Assembly: GCA_019694515.1 (NCBI GenBank)
Contig: JAIBBU010000012.1
Span: 30,409 to 94,408, forward strand
Direction of reading: 5' to 3'
DNA from: Oligoflexia bacterium
GTDB lineage: Bacteria; Bdellovibrionota_C; UBA2361; JBGSMV01
Length of the DNA stretch: 64,000 bases
In this document: piece by piece, positions 45,948-56,359 of the stretch
How the letters are laid out: the number at the start of each line of letters is the position of its first letter
Numbering within the stretch: position 1 is the first letter of the stretch
Made by a program: the position numbers and the translations under genes
The notes under the pieces: generated by a model
What the model saw: only the letters and a program-made list of their open reading frames with translations
The model's database searches: none
Told to the model about the DNA's origin: nothing

Positions 45948-46924
45948 TTTTTTTGCGCCTCTGCGCAAACCGCCTTCAGCAGCGCCGGTTTCAGCTCTTC
46001 CAGTTCGCGGCGATAGCGAAAGGCCGCCGCCGCTTTGTGTCCTCCGCCTCCAAAACTCGCGGCAATATCGGCGACGTTAAAGCAATCGCCCTTAGCTCGC
46101 AAACTGACCTTCCAAAGGTTAACATCACGCCGAATCATAACAGCGATCTGCACCCCCATTATATCCCGCACCAATTCCACCAAATTCTCGGTATCTTCAG
46201 GACCCGCCCCGCAGGCCGCGTACATATCTTCCGTAACGACCACCGCACCGACTTGCCCCTCGGCGTGCAGCTCCAGCTTCGAAAGAGCCAGAGCCTCCAG
46301 CCGCACCTGCGAAGCCGGCTTTGAACCGTAGAGCGCATCGCCGATCGCGCTGGGGTTAGCACCCAATCCCACCAGCTCTTCCGCCACAGCAAAAACCCGC
46401 CGGGAAGTTGAGCGATAACGAAAAGACCCGGTATCGCCGGAGATCCCCGCGAGCAAGCAGCTTGCAATTTTCGGATCAAATTTAGCATGCAGCGCTTTTA
46501 GAATGTCGAAGACAATCTCACATGAAGAGCTGGCAGAACTTTCGACACAGTTCAGCTCTCCGAACATTTCGTTGGTATAATGGTGATCGATGTTAATCAC
46601 CGGTCGCAAGGTTTTCAGCTGCTCCGACAGCGCATCGCCAATGCGCCTAAAATCGGCACAATCAACCACCAATAGCGCCTCCCAATTGAGATCGCTAGGT
46701 TGGGATAGAATCTCCGTGGCACCTGCTAGAAACTGATATCGAGGCAAGATCCTGCTTTCATTAAGCACCGCCGTCTTGATGCCCAAACTTGCCAGCCCTA
46801 ACGACAATCCTAAGGTCGAGCCCAAGGCGTCCGCGTCGGGATTGAAGTGTGCTACAATCAGAGCATTCTTCAGCGCACCTAAGCGCTCGGCTACTTTCTG
46901 GACGCCATCTCCCTTTACGCTCAT
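45944..46924 (-). CDS. nrnA: NrnA-type DHH-family oligoribonuclease/pAp phosphatase
   Basis: 326 aa. It degrades 2-5-mer RNAs and 3'-phosphoadenosine 5'-phosphate. Motif I AHFNPDADALGS (about 25-36), motif II VVDCADFRR, motif III NIDHHYTN (DHH at 113-115) and the C-terminal DHHA1 GGGHKAAAAF are intact. Length is typical. It lies between rbfA (18-bp gap) and truB (4-bp overlap). Confidence 0.95.
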   Translation of the reverse strand: MSVKGDGVQKVAERLGALKNALIVAHFNPDADALGSTLGLSLGLASLGIKTAVLNESRILPRYQFLAGATEILSQPSDLNWEALLVVDCADFRRIGDALSEQLKTLRPVINIDHHYTNEMFGELNCVESSASSSCEIVFDILKALHAKFDPKIASCLLAGISGDTGSFRYRSTSRRVFAVAEELVGLGANPSAIGDALYGSKPASQVRLEALALSKLELHAEGQVGAVVVTEDMYAACGAGPEDTENLVELVRDIMGVQIAVMIRRDVNLWKVSLRAKGDCFNVADIAASFGGGGHKAAAAFRYRRELEELKPALLKAVCAEAQKK

Positions 46925-46942
46925 ATCTCGCAGCTACCTCGA

Positions 46943-47296
46943 TTATTTACCGGAGTCCGCATTGATCCGGGCAAAGAGACGCTCAACCTCCTCTGCCGTA
47001 TCAAGCGTGTCGTCATAGTAGAAGCGAATTTCCGGAACGAAGCGAAGCCCCAACTCGGCCCCGATGGCCCGGCGAAACATGCCGGCAGCCGACTCAAAGG
47101 CTTCCTTTACCTCAGCGCGGCGCTCTTCATCACCGGTTACCAGCCAATAGATCTTGGCATGCCGCAGATCCGGACTAACTACAACCGAAGTAATCGTAAC
47201 TAATGAAAATCGGGGATCCGCGGTGCGGGCGAGCTGGCTAGCGACAGCCATTCGGATTTTTTCACCAATCTGAAAACCTCTGCGACGCGTTGCCAT
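46943..47296 (-). CDS. rbfA: Ribosome-binding factor A
   Basis: 117 aa KH-like protein required for 30S maturation and 16S 5' end processing. MATRRRGFQIGEKIRMAVASQL, DPRFSLVTITSVVVSPDLRHAKIYW and the C-terminal LGLRFVPEIRFYYDDTLDTAEEVERLF match the family throughout. It sits between infB and nrnA, as usual. Confidence 0.96.
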   Translation of the reverse strand: MATRRRGFQIGEKIRMAVASQLARTADPRFSLVTITSVVVSPDLRHAKIYWLVTGDEERRAEVKEAFESAAGMFRRAIGAELGLRFVPEIRFYYDDTLDTAEEVERLFARINADSGK

Positions 47297-47354
47297 ACTG
47301 CCTTTATGCGACTAAACAAATACAAGCCTCCATCCAGAGCTGCTTCAACAGCTG

Positions 47355-49919
47355 CTAGAGGGTCGCGGCCTCCTCATTGATCTCAAAGACCTCCATCACA
47401 TCACCGGTCTTGATATCATTGTAGCCTTCGATCGACATACCGCACTCATAGCCGCTCTGAACCTCGCGCGCATCATCCTTGAAGCGCTTGAGCGAGCCCA
47501 TCTTGCCCTCATAAACCACCTTGCTATCACGCAGCAGCCGCAACATTGCTCCGCGCCGCACCATACCCTCAGTGACATAGCATCCAGCGATCGTACCGAT
47601 CTTGGGAATATTGAAGGTATTGCGGACCTCGGCCCGTCCCAGCCGCACTTCCTTCTTGATCGGGTCGAGCAGACCAGCCATAGCCTTGCGCACATCATCC
47701 ACGAGCTCGTAGATAATTCTGTAGAACCGCACCTCGATGCCAGCATTTTCGGCTTCAGATTCGGCACGCGGCTCGGCCCGCACCCCGAAGCCTACAACCA
47801 TCGCGCGCGAGGCAATTGCCAGTTGAATATCACTCTCGTTCACACCACCTACGGCCGCGTGCAATACCCGCACGCGAACTTTATCTGTCGAGAGCTGCTC
47901 GATGGCATTTTTCACCGCCTCAAGCGAGCCATGCACGTCAGTCTTGAGAATTACATTCAGCTCAGCCATGGATTGATTGTTGGCGCGACGCGCGAACTCC
48001 TCCAAGCTGATGGGCCCCGTGGCCAATGCGCGCTTTTCCTGCTCCAGTAATTTTTGAGCACGCGACTGTACCACCTGGCGCGCATTAGCATCACTCTCAA
48101 CTACGAAGAAATCATCACCCGACTGCGGCACCCCGCTAAGCCCTGTAATCTCAACCGGCATAGAGGGTCCGGCTTCTTCGATTCGCTCCCCAAGATCATT
48201 GAGCATCGAGCGCACCCTCCCAGACTCTGCTCCCGAAACGAATACATCGCCAATCTTGAGCGTACCATTTTGCACCAGCACCGTAGCGACCGAACCGCGG
48301 CCTTTATCCTGTCGTGCTTCGATCACCGTTCCGGCGGCGCGCCGCTGCGGGTTAGCGCGCAGCTCTTTCATCTCCACGACCAGCAGAATTCCGTCCAATA
48401 ATTCTTTAATTCCGGTGCCCTTGAGCGCCGAGATTGGGAAGTAAAGCGTATCGCCGCCCCACTCTTCCGGATTCAAACCATGCTCAGCCAGCTGCTTCTT
48501 AAGCTTATCGGGATTAACGTTGGGCTTATCCATCTTGTTTACGGCGACCACAATCGGAACGCCTGCCGCTTTGGCATGATTCATCGCTTCGAGCGTCTGC
48601 GGCATCACGCCGTCATCCGCCGCTACTACCAGCACCACGACATCCGTAACTTGAGCGCCGCGCGCGCGCATGGTGGTGAACGCTGCGTGCCCAGGGGTAT
48701 CGATGAAGGTTATGCCCCGGCCACCATCGAGCTTCACATGATAGGCGCCGATATGCTGCGTAATGCCACCATGCTCCCGGGCTGCAACGGTAGTTTTGCG
48801 AATCGTGTCCAACAAAGAGGTCTTCCCGTGATCGACGTGGCCCATCACGGTCACAATCGGAGAACGTGGCTGAAGCTGCGTCGGATCATCTTCGATCTTG
48901 GTCTCGAGCACGGTTTCTTCATTAAATCCGGTTCTTTCAAGACCAAAACCCAACTCCTCCGCCACAATCGTGGCCGTATCCATATCAATGGCATGATTGA
49001 TGGTGGCCATTACTCCGAGCTGCATTAACTTAGCGATTACCTCACCGGCCTTGAGGCTCATCAATTTAGCCAGCTCGCCGACCAGCACTGTCTCAGATTG
49101 AATCTTGATAATGCGCTTGCCCTGCGGCTTAGCAGGGGCGAGTTCGACCGACCGATCATCAGAGCCATCTCGCCTTACACCCTTACCGCCGGGCTTAGGT
49201 CCGCGGCGCACAGCTCGGCCTTCGTAGTCCACCAGCTCCAACCGGCTAATTTCACGCTTCTTGCTTTTCTTTTTCTTCTTCTTGGCTTCCTCATCCTCGA
49301 GCTCCGGGTCCGCAATACTAATAGCGGCAGCAGCATTGGAGGTTTGGCGCTTCTGCGCCGTGGGCTTAACGATAACTTTGCGCTGCGGCAGCTCGATTCG
49401 ACCCAACACTCTGGGTCCACCGGCCTTCTTTTCGTCCGGCGGCGGCTCAACCGCCTCTGCGGCCTCAGCAGCTGGCGCTGCCTCGAGCTGCGGGGCGGGC
49501 TCCGCGTGCGCCTCAGCTTCAAGCGCAGGCTCCGGCTCGGCTAAAGGCTGTTCTTCCAGGCTAGGCTGCTCAGCGGCCTGAACTTCGGCCTCGCCTTCCG
49601 GCTGTACAGGGGCGGCATGAGCAGACTCCTCCGCTTCGTCCCGTTTGCGGCGTCGGATCAAATTGCCCTTGCGACTTTCGACGACCGTGGCAGCTTGGCC
49701 GGTGACGCGGCTCACCCGGGTTGTAACGATCTGACTCTCGGGAGACGAGCCGATGGCCTGTCGGATAACAGCGCGTCTAATCTGGTCCGCCTCATCAGGC
49801 TCCAGTGAATTGGAATGCGACAGCTTGCCGGGCACGCCAATTTCAAAGGCCAGGTTGATAACTATCTTATTATCAACTCCGAGTTCTTTTGCCAGTTCGT
49901 ATATTCGAATCTTAGACAT
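47355..49919 (-). CDS. infB: Translation initiation factor IF-2
   Basis: 854 aa GTPase that delivers fMet-tRNA to the 30S subunit. The N-terminus [21 protein letters not shown] is the IF2-N domain, followed by a long Ala/Glu/Pro- and Lys-rich variable linker to about 270. The second IF2-N domain ([19 protein letters not shown]) follows. The G domain has GHVDHGKT at 360-367, DTPGHAAF and NKMD. Domains II-IV follow, with the C-terminal [26 protein letters not shown]. It contains the variable-linker run [10 protein letters not shown] (about 213-222). Confidence 0.97.
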   Translation of the reverse strand: MSKIRIYELAKELGVDNKIVINLAFEIGVPGKLSHSNSLEPDEADQIRRAVIRQAIGSSPESQIVTTRVSRVTGQAATVVESRKGNLIRRRKRDEAEESAHAAPVQPEGEAEVQAAEQPSLEEQPLAEPEPALEAEAHAEPAPQLEAAPAAEAAEAVEPPPDEKKAGGPRVLGRIELPQRKVIVKPTAQKRQTSNAAAAISIADPELEDEEAKKKKKKSKKREISRLELVDYEGRAVRRGPKPGGKGVRRDGSDDRSVELAPAKPQGKRIIKIQSETVLVGELAKLMSLKAGEVIAKLMQLGVMATINHAIDMDTATIVAEELGFGLERTGFNEETVLETKIEDDPTQLQPRSPIVTVMGHVDHGKTSLLDTIRKTTVAAREHGGITQHIGAYHVKLDGGRGITFIDTPGHAAFTTMRARGAQVTDVVVLVVAADDGVMPQTLEAMNHAKAAGVPIVVAVNKMDKPNVNPDKLKKQLAEHGLNPEEWGGDTLYFPISALKGTGIKELLDGILLVVEMKELRANPQRRAAGTVIEARQDKGRGSVATVLVQNGTLKIGDVFVSGAESGRVRSMLNDLGERIEEAGPSMPVEITGLSGVPQSGDDFFVVESDANARQVVQSRAQKLLEQEKRALATGPISLEEFARRANNQSMAELNVILKTDVHGSLEAVKNAIEQLSTDKVRVRVLHAAVGGVNESDIQLAIASRAMVVGFGVRAEPRAESEAENAGIEVRFYRIIYELVDDVRKAMAGLLDPIKKEVRLGRAEVRNTFNIPKIGTIAGCYVTEGMVRRGAMLRLLRDSKVVYEGKMGSLKRFKDDAREVQSGYECGMSIEGYNDIKTGDVMEVFEINEEAATL

Positions 49920-49943
49920 AAATCCTTCTAATCCGGCCAGCTA

Positions 49944-50213
49944 TTACGAAGTCTTGACTGCTTCCAGCATCAACTTCCTGACCTGCTCGATCTCCAGCGC
50001 GGACGCTGAAATTCTAAACGCCGCGGCCCACATCTTCAAGTTAGCCATGCGCGAGAGGCAGGCCGGCGAAGCATGAACATATGCGCCTCTACCAGCCATG
50101 CTGTGCTCGCGGTCCAAAACCAATCCCCCTTCGCCGCGCACCACTCGCAACAAGCCCGACTTCTCGGACTGCCCGCGACATACCACGCAGCGCCTTGCAG
50201 GCTGAGTTTTCAT
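49944..50213 (-). CDS. ylxR: YlxR-family (DUF448) RNA-binding protein
   Basis: 89 aa from the ATG at 50213, 7 bp after nusA (a longer frame to 50243 overlaps nusA and is less likely). ARRCVVCRGQSEKSGLLRVVR and AGRGAYVHASPACLSRM are the two YlxR blocks, with four Cys that may bind a metal. The family sits between nusA and infB in many bacteria and binds RNA or the RNase P RNA in some. Confidence 0.93.
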   Translation of the reverse strand: MKTQPARRCVVCRGQSEKSGLLRVVRGEGGLVLDREHSMAGRGAYVHASPACLSRMANLKMWAAAFRISASALEIEQVRKLMLEAVKTS

Positions 50214-50220
50214 GCCGCCG

Positions 50221-51702
50221 CTAGGCTGCTCTAAATGCCCCACCCCGCAAGAACGTATCGGTTGCGGCTCGAATTTGCTCTAATTCTGCCTCCCCAATAC
50301 CTTCAACCGCCAACAACTGATCGTTGTCAGCTTCCACAACTTTTTGAATATTGCGCAGACCTGCGCGCATTAGAATCTCGCGCAATGCCGAATCTAGCGC
50401 CAGCTTATGCAGATCCGTCGGTGTGTCTCCGGAATCGGAGGGTTCCATAACTCCACTACTCTCGAGCTGTTCAGCATACTCACGAGCGCTCTTCAAAATA
50501 GCAGAGGCGGTCTCGTTGCTTAAACCTTCGATTTCGAGCAAGTCTTCCAGGTTGGCTTCTCCCACGTCCCGGGCGCTGCGATAACCTTCCTGGAACAACA
50601 ACTCAGCATGGGTAAACTCGATCCCTGGAATGGCTTCAAGCGACTGCCGCGCGCGCTTGGCCTCTTCTTCGGCAACCGACACGCTGCGCACGTCGATCTT
50701 CCAACCCGAAAGCTTGCTGGCTAACTTGACGTTTTGGCCGCGCCGACCAATTGCCAGCGAGAGCTGATCATCAGCGACAATCACCTCCATGGCGTGCTCG
50801 TCCTCATCTACTACCACGCGCACGACCTCAGCCGGAGAAAGCGCCCGCGCCACGAAAGACGGCTCGTCCGAGGTCCAGGTGATAATATCAATGCGTTCCC
50901 CACGCAGTTCTTGAACCACCGCCTGAACACGAGATCCCTTGATTCCCACACAGGCGCCGACCGGATCGACATTGGAATCATTGGAATGCACCGCGATCTT
51001 GGCGCGTTCCCCTGGTTCACGTGCGACGGTCTTAATTTCGATTACACTTTCGGCAATCTCCGGCACTTCCAGCGAGAACAGCTTCTTGAGGAAATCGGGA
51101 TGACTTCTGGTGAGAATAATCTGCGGGCCGCGGGCCGATCGATCAATATCCAATATCATTCCGCGCACGCGGTCGCCCTGCCGATAGCGCTCACGTGAAA
51201 TCTGTTCGCGTTTTGGCAGCACCGCTTCCGTGCGGCCCAGGTTAATGATCAAATTGCCGCGATCGTAGCGCTGCACAATACCGTTGATTAGCTCGCCTTT
51301 GCTATTCTTGTACTCTTCGTAAATTACACCACGTTCAGCATCTCGCACTTTTTGGATAATCACCTGCTTGGCAGTCTGGGCAGCAATGCGTCCCAAGCCG
51401 GTAGTGTCCAGCTTCTTTCCGAATTCGTCGCCAACCATCGCTTCAGCGTCATATTCCTTGCGCGCCTCTTCCAGGGAGATTTGGGTTGCTGGCTCTTCTA
51501 CGCGCTCGACCACCGAGACGAACTGCAGCACTTCGATTTCGCCGGTGTCCTCATTGAACTGGGTTTCCAAGTTGAGGTTGTGTCCGAAATGCTTGCGCGC
51601 GGCGGACAGCATCGCCGATTCGATCGCCTCGATCAGAATCTTCTTATCAATGCCTTTGTCGCGCCCGATCTGACCAAGAATTCCGTTTAGATCGATACCC
51701 AT
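50221..51702 (-). CDS. nusA: Transcription termination/antitermination protein NusA
   Basis: 493 aa. NusA binds RNA polymerase and nascent RNA to set pausing and termination. The N-terminal domain begins MGIDLNGILGQIGRDKGIDKKILIEAIESAML. S1 (GELINGIVQRYDRGNLIINLGRTEAVLP) and the two KH domains (DPVGACVGIKGSRVQAV; LAIGRRGQNVKLASKL) follow. The C-terminus contains two helix-hairpin-helix/acidic repeats (LLEIEGLSNETASAIL; LLAVEGIGEAELEQI) of the type that binds alpha-CTD. The two repeats lengthen it to the E. coli class. Confidence 0.97.
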   Translation of the reverse strand: MGIDLNGILGQIGRDKGIDKKILIEAIESAMLSAARKHFGHNLNLETQFNEDTGEIEVLQFVSVVERVEEPATQISLEEARKEYDAEAMVGDEFGKKLDTTGLGRIAAQTAKQVIIQKVRDAERGVIYEEYKNSKGELINGIVQRYDRGNLIINLGRTEAVLPKREQISRERYRQGDRVRGMILDIDRSARGPQIILTRSHPDFLKKLFSLEVPEIAESVIEIKTVAREPGERAKIAVHSNDSNVDPVGACVGIKGSRVQAVVQELRGERIDIITWTSDEPSFVARALSPAEVVRVVVDEDEHAMEVIVADDQLSLAIGRRGQNVKLASKLSGWKIDVRSVSVAEEEAKRARQSLEAIPGIEFTHAELLFQEGYRSARDVGEANLEDLLEIEGLSNETASAILKSAREYAEQLESSGVMEPSDSGDTPTDLHKLALDSALREILMRAGLRNIQKVVEADNDQLLAVEGIGEAELEQIRAATDTFLRGGAFRAA

Positions 51703-51716
51703 ACCCCTTTCGCTCC

Positions 51717-52193
51717 CTAGAATAAGAAATCTACTCTCGCTCTTGCTACATCGGTCAACGGGACAGCCACTTCATGCAAAGCCTCCTCGACTCCAACCGT
51801 TAGGTTAGTTCCGTCGAAGTTCTTAAGCACCCCCGTCAAGACTCCGCCCTTTATGATTGCCGCCGAAGGCGAGCTGCCCTCGATCGTCAATTTCACTCGC
51901 TCTCCCACTGCAGCACTAAAATGCTCGGGCAAGCGCAGCCGCCGGTTGATCCCCGGGCTTGAGACCTCGAGCACACAGCGCTCAGGCAACAAATCCTCGA
52001 AGCCCGGTGTGTGCTCAAGTTTGCGGCTCAGAGCAGCACAATCATCCAAGGTGACCGTCGCTGCACCGTCCCGGGTTATGAACACCCGCAACACGGAACG
52101 CGCAGAGGAAGGCAGATCAAGGTCGAAGAGCCTGAAGCCCTGCGCCTCGGCCACCGCCTTTACTACTCCCCAGATCGCACCGTCGGAATTCAT
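51717..52193 (-). CDS. rimP: Ribosome maturation factor RimP
   Basis: 158 aa from the ATG at 52193 (GTG/TTG starts a few codons upstream cannot be excluded). The N-terminal alpha/beta domain (GFRLFDLDLPSSARSVLRVFI) and the conserved CVLEVSSPGINRRLRLPEHF give the RimP signature, with an SH3-like C-terminal domain (GERVKLTI, GVLKNFDGTNLTV). It is the first gene of the nusA-infB operon and starts 14 bp before nusA. Confidence 0.94.
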   Translation of the reverse strand: MNSDGAIWGVVKAVAEAQGFRLFDLDLPSSARSVLRVFITRDGAATVTLDDCAALSRKLEHTPGFEDLLPERCVLEVSSPGINRRLRLPEHFSAAVGERVKLTIEGSSPSAAIIKGGVLTGVLKNFDGTNLTVGVEEALHEVAVPLTDVARARVDFLF

Positions 52194-52348
52194 TTCCTGC
52201 CAATTCACCAACCAAGCCGCAGAAAGACCAAGCCCCCACGAGATCTCCGTTTTAGGGAGAACTCAAAAACATACCTGTAATCAGGCTGCTTCTAACGGCT
52301 GGAATCAGCCAAGCTGAGGGAGAGGCAATATGCCCCTGAACTTAAAAG

Positions 52349-52377
52349 ATTTTATATGAGAACCGGAGCCTCTGCAA
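52349..52377 (-). promoter_or_regulatory. Candidate promoter of the rimP-nusA-infB operon
   Basis: On the minus strand: TTGCAG (52372-52377), a 17-bp spacer and TAAAAT (52349-52354, 5/6 of consensus). It lies about 155 bp before the rimP start, leaving a long leader without obvious structure. No competing promoter of this quality was seen. Confidence 0.4.
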
Positions 52378-52451
52378 CTTGCGGCGAAATCTGGAAATAA
52401 AGTGCAGTTTCAGAGAGTTAGCTTCGGAAGCTGCCTTTATACCGGGCCAGC

Positions 52452-53324
52452 CTATCGTGACATGCGCTTCACGATCCCCACTCCGCTTAGAATCAAAAGC
52501 GCGCCTCCCAGGATCGAAGAAAGGTCCGGCCAGTGGCTCCAAAAGAGCGCCTCCCAGAGCCCCGCGAAAAGCACTCCCGAGTACATGTACGGGCTCACAA
52601 CGGTTGCCGCTGCATGCCGGTACGCGCGCGTCATGCAAATCTGACCCGCGGTGCCAAACGCACCGACCCCCACAACATACAGCAGGCCAGCCCCAAGCGG
52701 CCAGACGAACTGCCCCCAACCTGCCAGCAGCCCCAAGAGCGAAGTGTAAAACGAAAAGTTGAAGACAATCGTCTCCGAACTCTCGGTGCGATGAAGCTGG
52801 CGAATTGAGACGTATGCCATCGCGGAGAACAGGCCGCTGATCAATCCCGCAATTCCGGGTAAATTACCGATCTCAAAGCTCGGCTTGATAATTACCAGTG
52901 TGCCGATAAAGGCCACGCCGATATAGGCATAGAGACCGGCCGACCCGCGCTCGCCTAAAAAAATCAGAGAAAGCAGCGCCACGAATATCGTCGAGGTCTG
53001 GTTCAACATCGTGGCATCCGCCAGAGGCAGCCTTGTTGCTGCATAGAAGGCCAAGCACAATGCCACAAACCCGAAAAAACTGCGGCTGAACAACATGCGC
53101 CGATTGGCACCGAGCAGCGGAACCCTGCGATAAAGCATCCAAGGTGTCAGCAAGCACAAATTTACAAAACCACGAAAGAAAGCGATCTCTATCGAGGGCA
53201 TAGCGGTGCCCGCCAGTTTGACGAAGGCTGTCATGATCGAAAAGCAAAAGGCTGCCAAGAGCATCAAACAAACACCCTGGACTAGCTCAGAACGGCTAGT
53301 GCTTTGCCGAGAGGATTCTTCCAC
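52452..53324 (-). CDS. DMT-superfamily (EamA) transporter
   Basis: 290 aa with about ten hydrophobic segments in two EamA repeats, for example LMLLAAFCFSIMTAFVKLAGT, IEIAFFRGFVNLCLLTPWML and GLYAYIGVAFIGTLVIIKPS, and a second half beginning IAGLISGLFSAMAYVSIRQLHRTESSE. The family exports or exchanges small metabolites; the substrate cannot be predicted. It is monocistronic between the rimP operon and gnd, and the minus-strand gap to gnd is 90 bp. Confidence 0.92.
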   Translation of the reverse strand: MEESSRQSTSRSELVQGVCLMLLAAFCFSIMTAFVKLAGTAMPSIEIAFFRGFVNLCLLTPWMLYRRVPLLGANRRMLFSRSFFGFVALCLAFYAATRLPLADATMLNQTSTIFVALLSLIFLGERGSAGLYAYIGVAFIGTLVIIKPSFEIGNLPGIAGLISGLFSAMAYVSIRQLHRTESSETIVFNFSFYTSLLGLLAGWGQFVWPLGAGLLYVVGVGAFGTAGQICMTRAYRHAAATVVSPYMYSGVLFAGLWEALFWSHWPDLSSILGGALLILSGVGIVKRMSR

Positions 53325-53414
53325 CTAGAGAAATGTATATATCCAAGCCGAAACGCCTCGGCCGCCGCGCTGCCAATCTACTGCGTCCCTGAACACTCCC
53401 AGCAGCAGATGCGT

Positions 53415-54821
53415 TCATTGCTCCCATTTAGCATGAAAGCTGCCGGGTTTGTCGGTACGCTCAAAGGTATGCGCCCCAAAAAAGTCACGCTGCGCCTGGG
53501 TCAAATTCTGCGGCAGATTCGCAGTGCGATATGAATCAAAATAGGAGAGCGATGCGGCAAACGCAGGAACTGGCACTCCCGCTTGAGCCGCTAATCCCAC
53601 TACGGTGCGCAAGGCGGGCAGACTGCCGGCAATCGCCGTCTGCATGAACTGATCCAGAATCAAATTGTCCAGCGCCGGGTTCTCCCGATACGCGCGGGTA
53701 ATCTCACCCAGAAAACGCGCCCGGATAATGCAGCCGCCGCGCCAGATTGCAGCAATCTCACCCAGCTGCAGCTCCCACTTCCATTCGCGCGAGGCTGCCG
53801 CTAATAGCGCCATACCCTGCGCGTAGGCCATAATCTTGGACGCATATAAGGCATCATGCACCTGTTGCACAAAAACTTCGCGGCTCATCGAAAGCTTGAA
53901 GTCGGGGGGATTAATAAAATGCTTGGAAGCCTGGAGGCGCTTCTCTTTAATACTGCTAAGCAGGCGCGCATCCACGGCGGCCGTCAATGTCGGAACCGCG
54001 ACCGCCAAATCCTGCGCAGCTTCGATCGTCCATTTACCGGTGCCTTTTTGCGCCGCTTTGTCCAGGATCTTATCGACTAGATATCCTTCCCCCTGGTCAT
54101 CGCGGCGCTTAAAGATTTCAGCTGTAATTTCGATCAAAAAGGAAGCCAGCGACCCCTCGTTCCAGCGGCCGAAAACATCGGCCAGTTCGGGAGCGCTGCA
54201 GCCCGCCAGCTGGCGCAACAGATGATAGGCCTCGGCGATCAATTGCATATCCCCATACTCGATCCCATTGTGCACCATCTTAACGAAATGGCCCGAGCCT
54301 TCCGGCCCAATATAGGTGGTACACGGGCCTTCCACCTGCGCGGCGATCTTGTTCAGCAACGGCGCAATAATCTTCCAAGCCTCGCGCGGGCCACCAGGCA
54401 TAAGACTGGGCCCCTTCAGTGCACCCTCTTCGCCGCCCGACACTCCCAGACCGATAAAGTTCAAACCTTGCTCCTTAAGGCGCGCTTCACGACGTCGAGT
54501 GTCGAGGTAGTGCGAGTTGCCGCCGTCAATCACCATATCCCCTCGATCCAAAAGCGGGATTAGCTGATCCAAGACCTGGTCAACGGGCGCACCAGCTTTT
54601 ACTAGAATTATTATCTGCCGCGGTTGTTGCATCTTGCCGACAAACTCTTCCAGAGTTTTGCCCGCCACAAAATTGCGCCCCTTCGTTTGCGCCATAAAAG
54701 CATCAGTCACCTGGCTATTGCGGTTAAATACCGCGCAAGCGTATCCGCGACTCTCGATATTCTGGATCAAGTTTGATCCCATCACGGCGAGTCCGATCAT
54801 TCCTACATGTGGCTTCTGCAT
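53415..54821 (-). CDS. gnd: 6-phosphogluconate dehydrogenase, decarboxylating
   Basis: 468 aa, the standard NADP-linked long form. It converts 6-phosphogluconate to ribulose-5-phosphate plus CO2. IGLAVMGSNLIQN (8-20) binds the cofactor. Catalytic segments DGGNSHYLDTRRREARL, GLGVSGGEEGALKGPSLMPGG and HFVKMVHNGIEYGDMQLIAEAY are all present, and the C-terminus has the GTGKWT region and FGAHTFERTDKPGSFH. It supplies NADPH and pentose phosphate. Divergent from the protease gene. Confidence 0.97.
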   Translation of the reverse strand: MQKPHVGMIGLAVMGSNLIQNIESRGYACAVFNRNSQVTDAFMAQTKGRNFVAGKTLEEFVGKMQQPRQIIILVKAGAPVDQVLDQLIPLLDRGDMVIDGGNSHYLDTRRREARLKEQGLNFIGLGVSGGEEGALKGPSLMPGGPREAWKIIAPLLNKIAAQVEGPCTTYIGPEGSGHFVKMVHNGIEYGDMQLIAEAYHLLRQLAGCSAPELADVFGRWNEGSLASFLIEITAEIFKRRDDQGEGYLVDKILDKAAQKGTGKWTIEAAQDLAVAVPTLTAAVDARLLSSIKEKRLQASKHFINPPDFKLSMSREVFVQQVHDALYASKIMAYAQGMALLAAASREWKWELQLGEIAAIWRGGCIIRARFLGEITRAYRENPALDNLILDQFMQTAIAGSLPALRTVVGLAAQAGVPVPAFAASLSYFDSYRTANLPQNLTQAQRDFFGAHTFERTDKPGSFHAKWEQ

Positions 54822-55026
54822 AGCTACTCCGAAAAAAAGAAACTGCCGTTGGGAAGCGAATCAGGGCCGATCTCAGGAGGGCTCAGATGTAGTTTGCTGC
54901 CGGCGCGCCCACTCGGGGCAGCGTGCTCGCAGCTATGACCTGCTTCCTCCATTCGCGACGACTTCCATTTAGCAAGCATCGTTTACACTTCTTGTCCCAG
55001 TAAACATGCTGCCATACAATTGCAGA

Positions 55027-56349
55027 ATGCACAGCCGGATTCTATTGATGCTTGGTTTATTTTTCGCGCTGCTGCCTAACGCCCGCTCTGACCAGAGCAT
55101 CCCTAAGGAACTATTGGGTTCGGTGGTTCGGATTACGAACATGGAACAGATCGCCTGCGGCAGCGGTGTGCTTATTAACGGCGGGGTATTGGTAACGAAT
55201 TCGCACCTACTGGAATCGCTTTGCCAAGAGATCATCTGCGCTGACGGTTGTCAGGTCCGGCGCTGTCGTGGTCTACGAGTGCAGAGAGCCGCTGCCCCGG
55301 GCCAGCCGGCCTCCGAGGAGGTTCCTGGATTTGAAGATGTGCGGATTTTGGCGGATTTGCCGGGAATCGACCTAGCGCTAGTCTCGAGCAGCGCGCCGGA
55401 TGGCTCGCGTCCCGAACTGCCGCTGGCACTTGGACCCGCGCGCGGTAGCGTCATGGCGATTGGCTTCCCCGGTTGCGGCGACCTTGCCCTGCAGGTCGGT
55501 CAAATCGAAACTTTCGATCCGATCCGGCTTTACACCAGCGCCCTCGGTAATTATGGAAGCAGCGGCGGAGCGCTGTTCGATGCCTCTAACGCTTTAGTTG
55601 GGGTTGTAGATCAAGCAGCCGATCTAAGGTCCGCGCTAAAAGGCAAACTGTTACGGAGCGACTTTCCGCTCTCGGGGATCAATGCCGGACTTTTAGCACA
55701 GGCGCTCAAAAATCCCGAGAACTCCCGAGAGATCGAGATCAAAGCATTGCTCGATTATTACCGCGCTGCTCTGCTCAATCGGCACGGCCTATCGCGCTTA
55801 ATAGGCGGCATGCTCTTTAGCTCCGATGTCGGACGGCTCCTGAGCGCCGAAAGCAGACGCACCACCTCGCTCGACACACTTAAGTTGATCGGCGCGGCGA
55901 ATGTTTATCCCGGCCAGCTGTTTGCCCAGAATCAGCCCGTCCCTGGAAATGATCACCTGTACGATTTATTGGAGACGCTCGTTTTGGCAAACTCGCTTGA
56001 AAATTACGGCGCCAATCATAAATTTCTAATGCCGATCAACGCCGCTGCACTGCTCAAGAACCTGGAACATTCGGCTCACCAGCGCGCGCAAATCGATCAA
56101 TTAGTAAATCTGATTACGGAATTTAACCGGCAAGAATATCCCGGCTTTCAACTTTATCTGCTGGAGCTGGGACTGCTCTTGGCTTTCTTGCTGATAGTGC
56201 TCACCCCGCTGTGGGCCTTCAGTTTGGGGCTGGTGTGGGCCGGCGAGCCGGGCGGCTTTCTCTGGCGTCTTTTCACAATTTGCTGGGTGGGACTGCTTTG
56301 GCCGATCTCCCTGATGCTGTGGTGGATCTTTAAGAAGGTTCGAAGCTGA
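55027..56349 (+). CDS. Membrane-anchored trypsin-like protease with C-terminal TM hairpin
   Basis: 440 aa from the ATG at 55027 (an ATG at 55006 is also possible). A signal peptide (LLMLGLFFALLPNARS) is followed by a trypsin-like domain with His60 (VLVTNSHLL), Asp115 (GIDLALV) and Ser179 (YGSSGGALF). The middle third (about 210-370) is helical and of unknown fold. Two adjacent hydrophobic segments close the protein: LLELGLLLAFLLIVLTPLWAFSLGLVW and LFTICWVGLLWPISLMLWWIF. This anchors the periplasmic protease by its C-terminus. No PDZ domain is seen, unlike the HtrA at 616. It converges with the phosphoesterase gene. Confidence 0.85.
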   Translation: MHSRILLMLGLFFALLPNARSDQSIPKELLGSVVRITNMEQIACGSGVLINGGVLVTNSHLLESLCQEIICADGCQVRRCRGLRVQRAAAPGQPASEEVPGFEDVRILADLPGIDLALVSSSAPDGSRPELPLALGPARGSVMAIGFPGCGDLALQVGQIETFDPIRLYTSALGNYGSSGGALFDASNALVGVVDQAADLRSALKGKLLRSDFPLSGINAGLLAQALKNPENSREIEIKALLDYYRAALLNRHGLSRLIGGMLFSSDVGRLLSAESRRTTSLDTLKLIGAANVYPGQLFAQNQPVPGNDHLYDLLETLVLANSLENYGANHKFLMPINAAALLKNLEHSAHQRAQIDQLVNLITEFNRQEYPGFQLYLLELGLLLAFLLIVLTPLWAFSLGLVWAGEPGGFLWRLFTICWVGLLWPISLMLWWIFKKVRS

Positions 56350-56359
56350 TCAGCAGCTC

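Noticed and set aside
47396..49581. Many antisense and frame-shifted ORFs in infB and nusA
   Set aside because: They are shadows of the real genes. The conserved domains sit in the other frame.
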